Positions 25,469 through 34,683 of a stretch of DNA of 64,000 bases are shown piece by piece (the first letter of the stretch is position 1; the number at the start of each line of letters is the position of its first letter). The stretch is from the NCBI GenBank assembly GCA_022844275.1, contig JALHMB010000004.1:310001-374000 (forward strand). The letters run 5' to 3'. Both the position numbers and the translations under genes were made by a program. The stretch is from Hyphomicrobiaceae bacterium. Its GTDB lineage: Bacteria; Pseudomonadota; Alphaproteobacteria; Rhizobiales; Hyphomicrobiaceae. Under the pieces are notes generated by a model. That model did not search any database. It worked only from the letters and a program-made list of their open reading frames with translations, and was not told the origin of the DNA.

Positions 25469-26353
25469 ATGACACAAGCGGCGACAGCGGCCAGGATCGA
25501 CGACGAGGGCGGCGGCTCACGATTGAGTGCCGCCACGCTGATCGGTCCTGCGACGATTGTCGTCGCCGCCGGCATCATCATTCCGATGGCGATTTTGTTC
25601 CGCTACAGCCTCAACCAGTTCAAGCCGGGCTTGATGATGGTCGAGGCGCTGACGCTCGAGAACTACATCAAGTTCTTCTCGGATCCCTACTATCTGACGA
25701 TTTTCTCGACGACCATCCGTGTGGCACTGACGTGCACGATCATCTGTCTGATCCTCGGATTTCCGCTCGCCTACAAACTGGCGCGCACGGAGACCCGCTT
25801 CAAGAACCTCCTGATCATGCTCGTCGTCCTGCCACTCTTCGTCGGCAATGCGGTGCGCGCGGCCGGCTGGATGACGGTGTTCGGCAACAAGGGCTTCCTG
25901 AATACGACGCTGATCTCGTTTGGCTTCATCGACGAGCCGCTCGAGATCATGTTCACCGAGACCGCAGTGATCGTCGGTATCATCGCCGTGAACCTGCCGT
26001 TCATGGTGCTGACCCTGCAAAGCGTCATCGAGGGCGTTGACCGTGCTGTCGAGGAGGCAGCTTTCAGTTTGGGCGCGGGACCGTGGTCCATGTTCTGGCG
26101 CGTTCTGTGGCCGCTTGCGTTGCCCGGCATCATCGCGGGCACGATCCTGACCTTCATCCTGGGCATGAATGCCTATGCCACGCCAGTTCTCCTTGGCGGA
26201 CCGAAATTCAAGATGATGGCGCCTCTCGTCTTCGGGCAGTTTCAGCTCAACAACTGGCCGTTCGGTGCGGCGGTCGCCTTCCTGCTGATGTTGACGACTC
26301 TCATTCTCACGGTGGCCGCCAATCTGCTCATGCAGCGTCGTTACCGCAGGTAG
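25469..26353 (+). CDS. Spermidine/putrescine-type ABC transporter permease (PotB-like)
   Basis: A 294-residue permease with about six membrane helices (first: IVVAAGIIIPMAILFRYSL). The EAA loop is EEAAFSLGAGPWSMFWRVLWP. It is the second pore subunit of the transporter encoded from 22391. It is separated from the binding-protein gene by a stem-loop and followed 4 nt later by the GTPase gene. Confidence 0.88.
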   Translation: MTQAATAARIDDEGGGSRLSAATLIGPATIVVAAGIIIPMAILFRYSLNQFKPGLMMVEALTLENYIKFFSDPYYLTIFSTTIRVALTCTIICLILGFPLAYKLARTETRFKNLLIMLVVLPLFVGNAVRAAGWMTVFGNKGFLNTTLISFGFIDEPLEIMFTETAVIVGIIAVNLPFMVLTLQSVIEGVDRAVEEAAFSLGAGPWSMFWRVLWPLALPGIIAGTILTFILGMNAYATPVLLGGPKFKMMAPLVFGQFQLNNWPFGAAVAFLLMLTTLILTVAANLLMQRRYRR

Positions 26354-26357
26354 CGCC

Positions 26358-27380
26358 ATGGCAGAGACGGCATCGCAGACAGCTCCCGTGCCAGTCACGA
26401 TACTGTGCGGCTTCCTTGGCGCTGGTAAGTCGACGCTCCTGAAGCGCGTGCTGGAAGATCCTCAAGGTGTGCGCTACGGCGTGGTCGTGAACGACTTCGG
26501 CGCCATAAATATCGATGCTGCATTGGTGGCTGAGACGAGTGCCGATCAGGTCGCGCTGTCAAACGGGTGCATCTGCTGCTCCATGCGCGACGATCTCGTC
26601 GCTGCACTGGAAAACCTGATGGGCATGGAAACGCCGCCGGAGCACGTGATCATCGAAGCGAGCGGCGTGTCGCGACCGCTCGCCATTCTCGACGCTGTCG
26701 AACAGGGGGCCTTCGCGGGCCGGATCGCCGTAGACGCCACCATATGTCTCGTCGATGCGGAACAGTTCCGTACCCTCGACTTCCGCGCGACTGAGCTGGC
26801 CATTGACCAGGCGGGGTCCTCCGATCTCCTCGTCTTCAACAAATGCGACCTGGCGAGCGAAGCCGACATTGCCGCGACGGAGGCGGCGCTGCTCGGCCCC
26901 AATCCCACCATTCGCCGTATTCGTGCCATTCAGGCCGATGTGCCGCGCGACATTCTGTTCGGGCCTGATCTGCGCCTTTCTCGGTCGCCGGTCGGGCAAG
27001 AGGCGCACGACGCGCATCATTGCGCGCCCGGCTGCGATCATCCGGATCACGATCATGCGCATGACCACGATCACACGCGCATATTCGATTCCTGGCATTG
27101 GTCGCACGAGGCCCCTCTGGATTGGGAACGCACGCGCGCGGCCTTGAGCGCGCTGCCATCCTGGCTGTTACGCGCCAAGGGCGTTCTCAAGGTCAGCGTT
27201 GAAGGCGCCGATCGACGGGTGGTGTTTCAACTCGTCGGCAAGCGGCAAGCGATAATGCTGGAAGAAGGGGCGCCGCCCGACACAAGCCAGATCGTCTTCA
27301 TCGGACCGGCGGAGCAATTCGATCGCGAGGCGCTCGAAGCACACGTGGCCGACTGTGTCCGTAGGGAAAACACGGGTTGA
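26358..27380 (+). CDS. CobW/COG0523-family GTPase, putative metal chaperone
   Basis: A 340-residue G3E GTPase of the COG0523 family, which deliver or insert metal ions into target enzymes. Walker A is GFLGAGKSTLLKR, the metal-binding CxCC is SNGCICCSM, and the guanine-specificity motif is NKCD. A histidine-rich stretch at about residues 214-240 (HDAHHCAPGCDHP, then DHAHDHDH) and a CobW C-terminal domain (KGVLKVSVEGADRRVVFQL) follow. It is the last gene of the amidohydrolase/ABC operon, 4 nt after the permease. A natural inference is that it metallates the two amidohydrolases; the metal is not known. Confidence 0.9.
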   Translation: MAETASQTAPVPVTILCGFLGAGKSTLLKRVLEDPQGVRYGVVVNDFGAINIDAALVAETSADQVALSNGCICCSMRDDLVAALENLMGMETPPEHVIIEASGVSRPLAILDAVEQGAFAGRIAVDATICLVDAEQFRTLDFRATELAIDQAGSSDLLVFNKCDLASEADIAATEAALLGPNPTIRRIRAIQADVPRDILFGPDLRLSRSPVGQEAHDAHHCAPGCDHPDHDHAHDHDHTRIFDSWHWSHEAPLDWERTRAALSALPSWLLRAKGVLKVSVEGADRRVVFQLVGKRQAIMLEEGAPPDTSQIVFIGPAEQFDREALEAHVADCVRRENTG

Positions 27381-27564
27381 ACCAATGATACGGGGCAGAC
27401 GTTCCGCCGGAAGAGGAGAAGCCTAGAGGCTCAAATTCCGAGCTTCCCGTTTCCTTGTAGTTCGGCACGCACATATTACGGCGGAGACTTGCCGTCCCCC
27501 TGCCACCATACCGGCGATCTCTGAGCGGAGGCAGATCGATGCTCCCACAGATGAGGAGACGACC

Positions 27565-28011
27565 ATGAAGATCGTGACCAGCCTGAGTTTCCAGGGCCAG
27601 TGCCGCGAGGCGTTCGAGTTCTACGCCAAGGTCCTGGGCGGAACGATAACCGCGGCTATCCCCTACGGCGATGGGCCTCCGGGAATGCCGATCACCGACG
27701 CGAAATACAAGACCTGGCTGATGCACTGCTGGCTCGATGTCGGCGACTAGGCGATTATGGGCGCCGACATGGACGTCGGCTGGGCCAGGAACATCGACAA
27801 GCCCAAGAACGGCTTCGATGTTACCCTGCATACCGAGGACAAGGCCCAGGGCCAGCGCTGGTTCGATCAGCTTTCCGAAGGCGGCAAGCAAGGCATGCCG
27901 TTCAGCGAGACCTTCTGGTCGCCCGGCTTCGGCTCTCTGATCGACAAGTTCGGTGTCCCGTGGATGGTCAACACCATACCTTCGGCTGGCTGGAAGCCGC
28001 CGCAAGGCTGA
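27565..28011 (+). pseudogene. PhnB/glyoxalase-like VOC-family protein interrupted by an amber codon
   Basis: The reading frame encodes a complete PhnB-type vicinal-oxygen-chelate protein (ITSLSF-like start, CREAFEFYAKVLGG, end FGVPWMVNT) of about 148 residues. It is broken at codon 62 by TAG (27748-27750). The frame continues unchanged after it: WLDVGD-stop-AIMGADM. In this family the position is usually Gln, so one CAG-to-TAG change explains it. Downstream codons look intact, so the mutation is recent, a sequencing error, or suppressed. Function of the family here is unknown. Confidence 0.75.
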
Positions 28012-28106
28012 AACCAGTCTACAGAAGGCCGTGTCTGGTGTTGGCCAAGGCCATCCATTTGCTCAGCGATATTACTATCTCCTAATGGCCGGGGGCGGCA
28101 GCAGAC

Positions 28107-30413
28107 CTATTTGCGCTCCTGCGCCCGGCGCAGAGCGGCAGCGAGCGCACTCTCGGCAGGAGCGGCCTGCGGTGAGGCCGCGCCATGGCGAGCGCTCGAG
28201 GCCGGAGCCGACGTGCGGGCGTTGCCGCCAGTCGGAGGCGGGGCACGGTCGATCGCGTCGGAGCGCATGGTGAGCGCAATGCGCTTGCGACCGGCATCCA
28301 CCTCCTTCACGCGCACCTTCACCACATCGCCTGCTTTGACCACCTCGCGTGGATCCTTGACGAAGCGGTCCGCCAGCTCCGAGATGTGCACGAGGCCATC
28401 CTGGTGCACACCGATGTCCACGAATGCGCCGAAGGCCGCCACATTCGTCACGACTCCCTCGAGCTGCATGCCGGGCTTCAGGTCGGCAATCTTCTCCACA
28501 CCGTCCTTGAAGATGGCGGTCTTGAACTCGGGCCGGGGGTCGCGCCCCGGTTTCTCGAGTTCGGCGATGATGTCGGAGACCGTCGGAATGCCGAAGGTTT
28601 CGTCGGCGAATTGCGCGGGTTTGAGCGACTTAAGGAACGCCCGGTCGCCAATGATGGACTTGAGGGGGCGGCTGGTCGCCGCGGAGATTTTCTCCACCAC
28701 AGGATAGGCCTCCGGATGCACGGCGGAGCCGTCGAGGGGATTCTTGCCGTTCATGATGCGCAGGAATCCGGCCGCCTGCTCGAAGGCCTTTGGCCCGAGC
28801 CGGGGCACCTTCTTCAGCGCCGTGCGCGTTCTGAAGGCGCCATTCTCGTCGCGGAAGGCAACGATGTTGGATGCGAGCGTCTGGTTGAGACCGGACACAC
28901 GGGCAAGCAGCGGGGCGGAGGCCGTATTCACGTCCACGCCCACGGAATTCACGCAATCCTCGACCACCGCATCCAGAGACTTGGCGAGACCGCGCTGGTC
29001 GACGTCGTGCTGATACTGGCCGACGCCGATGGCTTTGGGCTCGATCTTCACCAGCTCGGCTAGCGGGTCCTGCAGGCGCCGCGCGATGGAGACGGCGCCC
29101 CGCAACGACACATCCACATCGGGAAACTCCTTCGCCGCCAGTTCCGAGGCGGAATAGACGGACGCACCGGCTTCCGACACCATGACCTTGGTAAGCGTCA
29201 CGTTCGGTATCTTGGCGATGAGTTCAGCAACGAGCTTGTCGGTCTCGCGACTTGCCGTGCCGTTGCCGACACTGAGAAGGTCGACCTTATGCTTCATGCA
29301 AAGCGCGGCCAGCGTCGCCAACGCACCTTGCCAATCGCGCTTGGGCTCGTGCGGATAGATGGTGACGGTGTCGACCAGCTTACCAGTCGCATCCACCACC
29401 GCGACTTTCACTCCGGAACGGAAGCCGGGATCGAGCCCCATGGTGACGCGCGGGCCAGCCGGCGCGGCCAGCAGCAGGTCTTTCAGGTTCTTCGAAAAGA
29501 CGGAGATGGCTTCGGCATCGGCTCGCTCCTTGAGGCGCGTCAGCAGGTCGGCGGCGATGGATGCGGCCATCCGGCCCTTCCAGGCAACGCGTGCTGTGTC
29601 GGCAAGCCACGCGTCGGCGGGGCGCCCGCGCTCGGCGATGTTGAATGCGGCCATCACTTTCAAGGTCGCCGGGTGAGGCCTGTCGGCTTGGTGCGGCACA
29701 TCGATGTGCAGATCGAGAATCCCTTCGTTGCGGCCGCGCAGCATGGCAAGCGCGCGGTGGGAGGGGATGTCCCTTATGTTTTGGCCGAAGTCGAAGTAGT
29801 CGGCGAACTTCGCACCTTCCTCATTTTTGCCCTTGAGAACCTTGGAGGTGAGCACGCCTTCGCTCCACTCCCGTTCGCGCAATGTGCCGACGAGCTTCGG
29901 CTCCTCGGCCATGCGTTCGATCAGGATGTGCCGCGCGCCTTCGAGCGCAGCCTTGGCGTCGGCAATACCCTTGTCCACTGAGGTGAACTTCGCGGCTTCT
30001 GCCTGCGGGTCGAGCGTTGGGTTGGCGAGCAACGCGTCAGCAAGAGGCTCGAGGCCCGCCTCGCGCGCAATCTGCGCCTTGGTCCGGCGCTTGAGCCGAT
30101 AGGGCGCATACAGGTCCTCCAGCGCCACCTTAGTCTCGGCAGCATTGATGGCGCGTGCGAGATCCGCCGTAAGCTTGCCCTGTTCCTCAATGCTCTTGAG
30201 CACACTGGCGCGACGATCTTCGAGCTCGCGCAGGTAGCCGAGACGCTCCTCTAGCTTCCTGAGCTGAGTATCGTCGAGGCTGCCGGTCTTCTCTTTGCGA
30301 TAGCGCGCAATGAACGGCACGGTGGCGCCCTCGCCCAGCAACTCCACCGTCGCAGCCACCTGCGCGACGCTGACGCCAAGCTCCGTTGCGATACGTTGAT
30401 TGATTCTATCCAT
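28107..30413 (-). CDS. tex: Transcription accessory protein Tex (S1 RNA-binding)
   Basis: A 768-residue Tex protein, a conserved nucleic-acid-binding factor linked to transcription. In order: the N-terminal helical region starting [20 protein letters not shown] and [15 protein letters not shown], the YqgF/RNase H-like domain ([18 protein letters not shown]), the helix-hairpin-helix region ([19 protein letters not shown]), and a C-terminal S1 domain ([38 protein letters not shown]). The C-terminal tail is Pro/Ala-rich. I took the ATG at 30413 because it places the family N-terminus at residue 3; the frame is open to 30491. Likely a stand-alone gene. Confidence 0.92.
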   Translation of the reverse strand: MDRINQRIATELGVSVAQVAATVELLGEGATVPFIARYRKEKTGSLDDTQLRKLEERLGYLRELEDRRASVLKSIEEQGKLTADLARAINAAETKVALEDLYAPYRLKRRTKAQIAREAGLEPLADALLANPTLDPQAEAAKFTSVDKGIADAKAALEGARHILIERMAEEPKLVGTLREREWSEGVLTSKVLKGKNEEGAKFADYFDFGQNIRDIPSHRALAMLRGRNEGILDLHIDVPHQADRPHPATLKVMAAFNIAERGRPADAWLADTARVAWKGRMAASIAADLLTRLKERADAEAISVFSKNLKDLLLAAPAGPRVTMGLDPGFRSGVKVAVVDATGKLVDTVTIYPHEPKRDWQGALATLAALCMKHKVDLLSVGNGTASRETDKLVAELIAKIPNVTLTKVMVSEAGASVYSASELAAKEFPDVDVSLRGAVSIARRLQDPLAELVKIEPKAIGVGQYQHDVDQRGLAKSLDAVVEDCVNSVGVDVNTASAPLLARVSGLNQTLASNIVAFRDENGAFRTRTALKKVPRLGPKAFEQAAGFLRIMNGKNPLDGSAVHPEAYPVVEKISAATSRPLKSIIGDRAFLKSLKPAQFADETFGIPTVSDIIAELEKPGRDPRPEFKTAIFKDGVEKIADLKPGMQLEGVVTNVAAFGAFVDIGVHQDGLVHISELADRFVKDPREVVKAGDVVKVRVKEVDAGRKRIALTMRSDAIDRAPPPTGGNARTSAPASSARHGAASPQAAPAESALAAALRRAQERK

Positions 30414-30575
30414 GAGGGCCTTCACGTTACCAAAATCGAGGGCGGTTACATTGCCGATTCGCATTCCTGCCGGAAGTATGGCCCCGCGCAAAGGGCGATG
30501 GTGTGGCTAGTGTGTCGTGAGCGGGTTGGTGCTCGGCTATGCGTTGGGCGAAACAGGCGTTCGGCCTCGATCCGG

Positions 30576-30686
30576 GCGCTTGGCCACTCGATCTTCATTG
30601 TCGAATCGAACGTACATCATGTGGCGTCTTTCGCTGACCGGCTGTATGTCATCGAGCGCGGCGAGATCATCTTCACGGCGGCAATC
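30576..30686 (+). pseudogene. Remnant of a LivF-type ABC ATPase C-terminus
   Basis: In one frame the stretch reads GHSIFIVESNVHHVASFADR followed by LYVIERGEIIFTA. This is the H-loop and C-terminal strand of LivF-type ATPases (usual form LLVEQNV...ADRAYVLERG). No Walker A, signature or Walker B exists upstream in any frame, so only a fragment of about 37 codons survives. The rest of the tex-cbpM gap (30414-30747) shows nothing recognisable. Confidence 0.55.
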
Positions 30687-30747
30687 TGAGCGCGGCCCCC
30701 CCCCGCAGCCTCGTGACCGCAGCGCTCGACATATCGACGACCGAGCG

Positions 30748-31086
30748 TCAGTTGCTCTGGGACTTACGATGACCAGCGATCCTGCGGGTGATCTCCTCCC
30801 GTACCGTCTCCGGTTGCTCTGCCACCGCGCGCGTCAGGGCCCGGAGATGATGCCGCGCATCGTGGAGCTGATCGATCAACGACAGGATGACGGGGAGGCT
30901 CGCATGGTCGAGGCCCATGCGATAGTGCAAGTCGCAGGCCAATGCTATGCGCGCCTCGTCGAGACGATCGAACAGATAACCCTCGGCATCGCGGTGCGGT
31001 GCGACCACGCCCTCCTCGATCCAGGTGATCAGAACTTGATGCTCCAGAACCGCAAACTGCGCGATGAGATCGTTTTCACGGATCAT
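30748..31086 (-). CDS. cbpM: Chaperone modulator CbpM
   Basis: A 112-residue MerR-like helical protein, MIRENDLIAQFAVLEHQVLI then WIEEGVVAPHRDAEGYLFD, matching CbpM, which binds and inhibits the DnaJ-like CbpA. Its ATG lies one nt after the cbpA stop, confirming the pair. It is slightly longer than the Escherichia coli protein. Both would act in the cytoplasm on the DnaK cycle and nucleoid-associated functions. Confidence 0.85.
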   Translation of the reverse strand: MIRENDLIAQFAVLEHQVLITWIEEGVVAPHRDAEGYLFDRLDEARIALACDLHYRMGLDHASLPVILSLIDQLHDARHHLRALTRAVAEQPETVREEITRRIAGHRKSQSN

Positions 31087-31087
31087 G

Positions 31088-32020
31088 TCAGGCTGCGCCC
31101 TTCCTGCGCGGATGCTGTGGGTGCGTCGTTTCCCATTCGGCCATGAATTGAGCCAGTGCCTCGTCGGCGCCTTCAGGCGGCACGATATGGATCTCGACCA
31201 ATTGATCGCCGCGTTCGGCCCCTTTGCCGCGTGACACGCCCTTGCCGCGCAGGCGCAGCTTCGTGCCGTCCCTGGCGCCCTTCGGAACCTTGACGTCGAC
31301 CGCCCCGTCCACGGTCTCGACGCGCACGCTCGCGCCATTCAGCGCCTCGCCGAGCGACACGGGAAGCGTGCTTATGATGTCATGACCCTCGCGACTGAAG
31401 CCGGGATGCGGCCGAATGGAGATCTCGACGAATGCGTCGCCCGGCGTGCCGTCGGAGCCCGGCAATCCCTGTCCCTTGAGACGGAGCACCTGCCCCTCGC
31501 TGATCCCGGCGGGGATCGTGATGTCGAGCGTCTTGCCGTCGGGCATGGCCACCACCTTGTGCGTGCCGTTCACCGCATCGAGAAATTCGATCTCGAGCCT
31601 GTAGCGCACGTCCTGAGGCGGCATGCGGAACTGACCGCCGCTCGATCCGCGCCCTCGGAAAAGATCGGCGAAAATATCGTAGTCGAAATCACCCGCGCGG
31701 TCGCTCTGGCCGGCGGCAGAGGCGCCGCGCCGGCCATAGCGCATGTCCGGATCGGCCTCGGCGTATTCGCGATAGAAGTGGCGCTCCGGCGGGCGCTCGG
31801 CCCCCGTCTCGTCGATCTCTCCGGCATCGAAGCGCTTACGCTTCTCTGCGTCGCCGACAATGTCATAGGCCGCATTGATCGCCTTGAAGCGCTCTTCCGC
31901 CTCGGGCTTGCCTGGATTGAGATCGGGATGCGTTTCCTTGGCGACCTTGCGGTAGGCCTTGCGGATGTCATCCTGGCTGGCGTTGGGGGCCACACCCAAC
32001 GTCTCATAGGGATTGGCCAT
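31088..32020 (-). CDS. cbpA: Curved-DNA-binding protein / DnaJ-class co-chaperone CbpA
   Basis: A 310-residue type II J-protein. The J domain covers residues 1-68 (YETLGVAPNASQDDIRKAYR) with the essential HPD in THPDLNPG. A Gly/Arg-rich linker follows, then two C-terminal beta domains of the DnaJ type (TLDITIPAGISEGQVLRLKG, DAFVEISIRPHPGFSREGHD). No Cys-rich zinc domain is present, which separates it from DnaJ. Co-transcribed with cbpM. Confidence 0.9.
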   Translation of the reverse strand: MANPYETLGVAPNASQDDIRKAYRKVAKETHPDLNPGKPEAEERFKAINAAYDIVGDAEKRKRFDAGEIDETGAERPPERHFYREYAEADPDMRYGRRGASAAGQSDRAGDFDYDIFADLFRGRGSSGGQFRMPPQDVRYRLEIEFLDAVNGTHKVVAMPDGKTLDITIPAGISEGQVLRLKGQGLPGSDGTPGDAFVEISIRPHPGFSREGHDIISTLPVSLGEALNGASVRVETVDGAVDVKVPKGARDGTKLRLRGKGVSRGKGAERGDQLVEIHIVPPEGADEALAQFMAEWETTHPQHPRRKGAA

Positions 32021-32372
32021 GTCGCCTCACGCTTGAACTCGATACGCGGCGCGCGCAGAACACCCAGTCAGACTACGCCACCCTGCTCTTCGGCAGCAAC
32101 AGCTGTCGATGGCACCAGCCCGCGATACGGGCTGCGGAATTTGGCGTCGTTGCGCTGCACCACCAGGGTGTCGAGCGATCGTCTTCTGCTATTCGATGTC
32201 AATGCGATGCCATTTTTCGCTCTGACAACAGTTGCTCTTGCCCGATGATGGCAGCACATTCGGGAGCCGGTTCATGAAATGCGCTCCACGCAGAAAGGTG
32301 CGACTTCCCGCCCCGAGTTCGAAGGATCCGGCCCAGAACCAAGCATAAAGCAAAGCCCGCCGAGGAAACGCC
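32021..32372. other. Intergenic region between cbpA and the second E1 operon
   Basis: About 350 bases holding divergent promoters. It contains one small stem-loop (AGCCCG-CGATA-CGGGCT, 32117-32133) and a GAGGAAACG ribosome site just before 32373. A 63-codon minus-strand frame here has no family match and no ribosome site. I see no repeat or known RNA. Confidence 0.5.
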
Positions 32373-33338
32373 ATGAACCTGTCACCCGACAAGCAACGCG
32401 AGATGTTGCGACAGATGCTCACCATCCGCCACTTCGAGGAGCGCGCATCCGCGGACTACCACGCCGGCAAGATCTATGGCGTCGTGCATTGCTACATCGG
32501 CGAGGAGGCGGTTGCCGTCGGCGTGTGCTCGGCGCTCGAGACAGGCGACCAGATCATCTCGACCCATCGCGGGCACGGCCACTGCATCGCCAAGGGGGCT
32601 GACCTCAACCGCATGATGGCCGAGCTCTATGGACGCCAGGGCGGATATTGTAAGGGCAAGGGCGGCTCGATGCACATTGCGGATTTTGGCATCGGCATGC
32701 TCGGTGCCAACGGCATCGTCGCGGGCGGCATTTCCATCGTGACCGGCGCGGGGCTAGCCGCCCAGATGGATGGCAATGGGCGCGTCGCGGTCTCGTTCTT
32801 CGGCGACGGCGCCTCGAACGCAGGCCCGTTCCATGAATGCCTCAACATCGCGGCAACGTGGAAGCTGCCCATGATCTACGTGTGCGAGAACAACATGTAC
32901 GCCGCGCAAACGGCGGCAGCGGCGACGCATGCCATGCCGGATGTCGCGGGCAGGGCTGCGGGCTACGGCATTCCCGGCGTCGTCGTTGATGGCAACGACA
33001 TCTTTGGCGTCTATCAGGCTGCTGCGCGTGCGGTTGCTCGAGCTCGTGCAGGAGAAGGGCCGACGCTGATCGAATGCAAGACCTACCGCTGGCGCGCACA
33101 TACCGAGCGCGCGGGGCAGCCGGACTTCCGTACGGCCGAAGAAATCGAGGCGTGGAAGACAAAGGACCCGATTGCGCGACTTTCCGGTCAGCTGATCGCG
33201 CAAGGGTCGATGAGCGAGGCCGATTTGAAGGCGCTGGATCAGGAGGCGCTGGCCTCCATCGCGGCTTCCGTCGCGTTCGCCGAGGCGAGCCCGTTCCCGA
33301 CGCCGGAGCAGGCGCTCGAAGACATGTACGCGGCCTGA
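32373..33338 (+). CDS. Thiamine-diphosphate-dependent dehydrogenase E1, alpha subunit (second set)
   Basis: A 321-residue E1alpha homologous to, but clearly distinct from, the one encoded at 12553. HRGHGHCIAKG, GKGGSMHIAD and the ThDP motif from FFGDGASNAGPFHE to VCENNMYAAQT are intact. GAGGAAACG gives a good ribosome site before the ATG. E1beta follows after 10 nt. The set resembles acetoin or branched 2-oxoacid dehydrogenase E1 components; no E2 or E3 gene follows, because the conjugative element begins about 200 bases after the beta gene. Confidence 0.9.
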   Translation: MNLSPDKQREMLRQMLTIRHFEERASADYHAGKIYGVVHCYIGEEAVAVGVCSALETGDQIISTHRGHGHCIAKGADLNRMMAELYGRQGGYCKGKGGSMHIADFGIGMLGANGIVAGGISIVTGAGLAAQMDGNGRVAVSFFGDGASNAGPFHECLNIAATWKLPMIYVCENNMYAAQTAAAATHAMPDVAGRAAGYGIPGVVVDGNDIFGVYQAAARAVARARAGEGPTLIECKTYRWRAHTERAGQPDFRTAEEIEAWKTKDPIARLSGQLIAQGSMSEADLKALDQEALASIAASVAFAEASPFPTPEQALEDMYAA

Positions 33339-33348
33339 GGAGGATGAC

Positions 33349-34326
33349 ATGAGAGAGCTCACCTATGCCCAGGCCGGCGTCGAGGCCGTGGCCGAAGAGA
33401 TGCGTGTGGACCCGCGCATTTTCTATATGTCGACTGATCCGATCATGCCGCTCGTCAAGGAGTTCGGCGACAAGCGGGTGAGAGCGACGCCGATCGCCGA
33501 GGCGGCCCTCACCGGCATATCGATCGGCGCGGCGGGCTCGGGCTACCGGCCGATCATGGATTGGCGACAGGTCACGTTCTCGTTCGTGGCCATGGACCAG
33601 ATCGTCAATCAGGCGGCTAAAATTCACTACATGTTCGGCGGCCAGCGTACCTTCCCGATCCTTTATCGCGCCAATGTCGGCGGCGGCACCCGCCTCGCCG
33701 CCCAGCATTGCCAGTGCCCGTACTCGATGTTCATGAACCTGTCGGGCCTGAAGATGTTCTTGCCATCGACACCCTACGACCTGAAGGGCCTATTGAAGAC
33801 GGCCATTCGCGACAACAACCCCGTCATATCCTTCGAGTCGAACCGACTTCTGACGACGAAAGGCCCCGTACCGGAGGAGGACTACACGATCCCGCTCGGC
33901 GTTGCCGACATCAAGCGTAAGGGGACCGACGTAACGATCGTCGCGATCGCCTGGCTGGTGCATGAGGCTTTGGCCGCGGCCGAAGAGCTCGCCAAGTCGG
34001 GCATCTCTGTGGAGGTCATCGATCCGCGCACGCTTGTGCCGCTCGACGTCGAGACGATCCGCGCCTCGGTGCGCAAGACGGGCCGCCTCGTCGTCGCCGA
34101 TGAGGCCGGGCCGACCGCCGGATTCTCGGCAGAGGTGGCCGCAGTGGCGACCGAAGACCCGGAGACGTTCGCCAGAATGAAATCGCCGGTGCGGCGCGTC
34201 TGCGCGCTCAACGTTCCGATCCCCTACAGTCCTCCACTCGAGGATCACGTCTTCCCGGATCGCAAGCGCATCATGGCCGGCATTCGCGATGTGCTTGAAG
34301 GAGCGCGATCCGTCCGCGGCGGCTGA
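33349..34326 (+). CDS. Thiamine-diphosphate-dependent dehydrogenase E1, beta subunit (second set)
   Basis: A 325-residue E1beta. Transketolase-like motifs visible are RATPIAEAALTGISIGAAGS (with the ThDP-activating Glu), MFGGQRTFPILYRANVGGGT and the C-terminal VIDPRTLVPLDVETI. A GAGGAGG ribosome site precedes the ATG. A weak stem-loop (CGTATT/AATACG, 34327-34343) starts right after the stop. It is the last recognisable chromosomal gene before the att site at 34532. Confidence 0.9.
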   Translation: MRELTYAQAGVEAVAEEMRVDPRIFYMSTDPIMPLVKEFGDKRVRATPIAEAALTGISIGAAGSGYRPIMDWRQVTFSFVAMDQIVNQAAKIHYMFGGQRTFPILYRANVGGGTRLAAQHCQCPYSMFMNLSGLKMFLPSTPYDLKGLLKTAIRDNNPVISFESNRLLTTKGPVPEEDYTIPLGVADIKRKGTDVTIVAIAWLVHEALAAAEELAKSGISVEVIDPRTLVPLDVETIRASVRKTGRLVVADEAGPTAGFSAEVAAVATEDPETFARMKSPVRRVCALNVPIPYSPPLEDHVFPDRKRIMAGIRDVLEGARSVRGG

Positions 34327-34531
34327 CGTATTTCTTCAATACGCCATCGAGATTTGGGAAATCGATAAACCAAGCTCCCGACAGAATGCGTGACGCACGG
34401 GCTCAGGAAAGGCGGCAGGCCGCCATGGGCCGTCTCGCAATCCGGACTTCGGGATCGAATTCCCAAACCTCGCCTGCTGGTCTGGGAATGCCGGAGAAAG
34501 CCTCGGGAAATCAGAGGGTGCCGAGGAGGGT
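34327..34531. other. Chromosome side of the ICE boundary
   Basis: About 200 bases between the E1beta gene and the att core. Apart from the small stem-loop at 34327-34343 (arms CGTATT/AATACG, loop TCTTC, no T-run) I see no gene, RNA or repeat. Short frames crossing this stretch and the tRNA fragment lack any coding signal. Confidence 0.5.
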
Positions 34532-34555
34532 TGGTGGAGCCGAGGGGAATCGAAC
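34532..34555 (-). repeat. tRNA 3'-end fragment: attachment site of the integrated element
   Basis: Read on the minus strand this is a T-loop (TTCGATT), T-stem 3' strand (CCCCT), acceptor 3' strand (CGGCTCC), discriminator A and CCA, with the exact 7+5+7+1+3 spacing of a tRNA. The preceding bases cannot form the 5' half of the T-stem and no tRNA body follows, so only the 3' end is present. That is what site-specific integration into a tRNA leaves at the far junction. The intact tRNA should lie at the other end, beyond 64000. tRNA identity not assignable; the acceptor also resembles tmRNA. Confidence 0.75.
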
Positions 34556-34683
34556 GCGAATTTTCAAGCTCGCTCATTCTCTCTCATTCCGCCCAGAAAT
34601 TACTGATGTAGTTCAATAATATGCCGCATTCCTCTGGTAGAGTTTTCCCCAGTCATCTCATCGTTTCTCTCGACTTCTCAGAG

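Noticed and set aside
32068-32259. 63-codon minus-strand frame upstream of cbpA
   Set aside because: No ribosome site, no family match and no conserved-looking composition along its length.
34386-34619. Short plus-strand frames crossing the tRNA fragment (one reads VGGAEGNRTRIFKLAHS)
   Set aside because: Peptides of this kind arise from translating tRNA-derived sequence; there is no ribosome site or family match.
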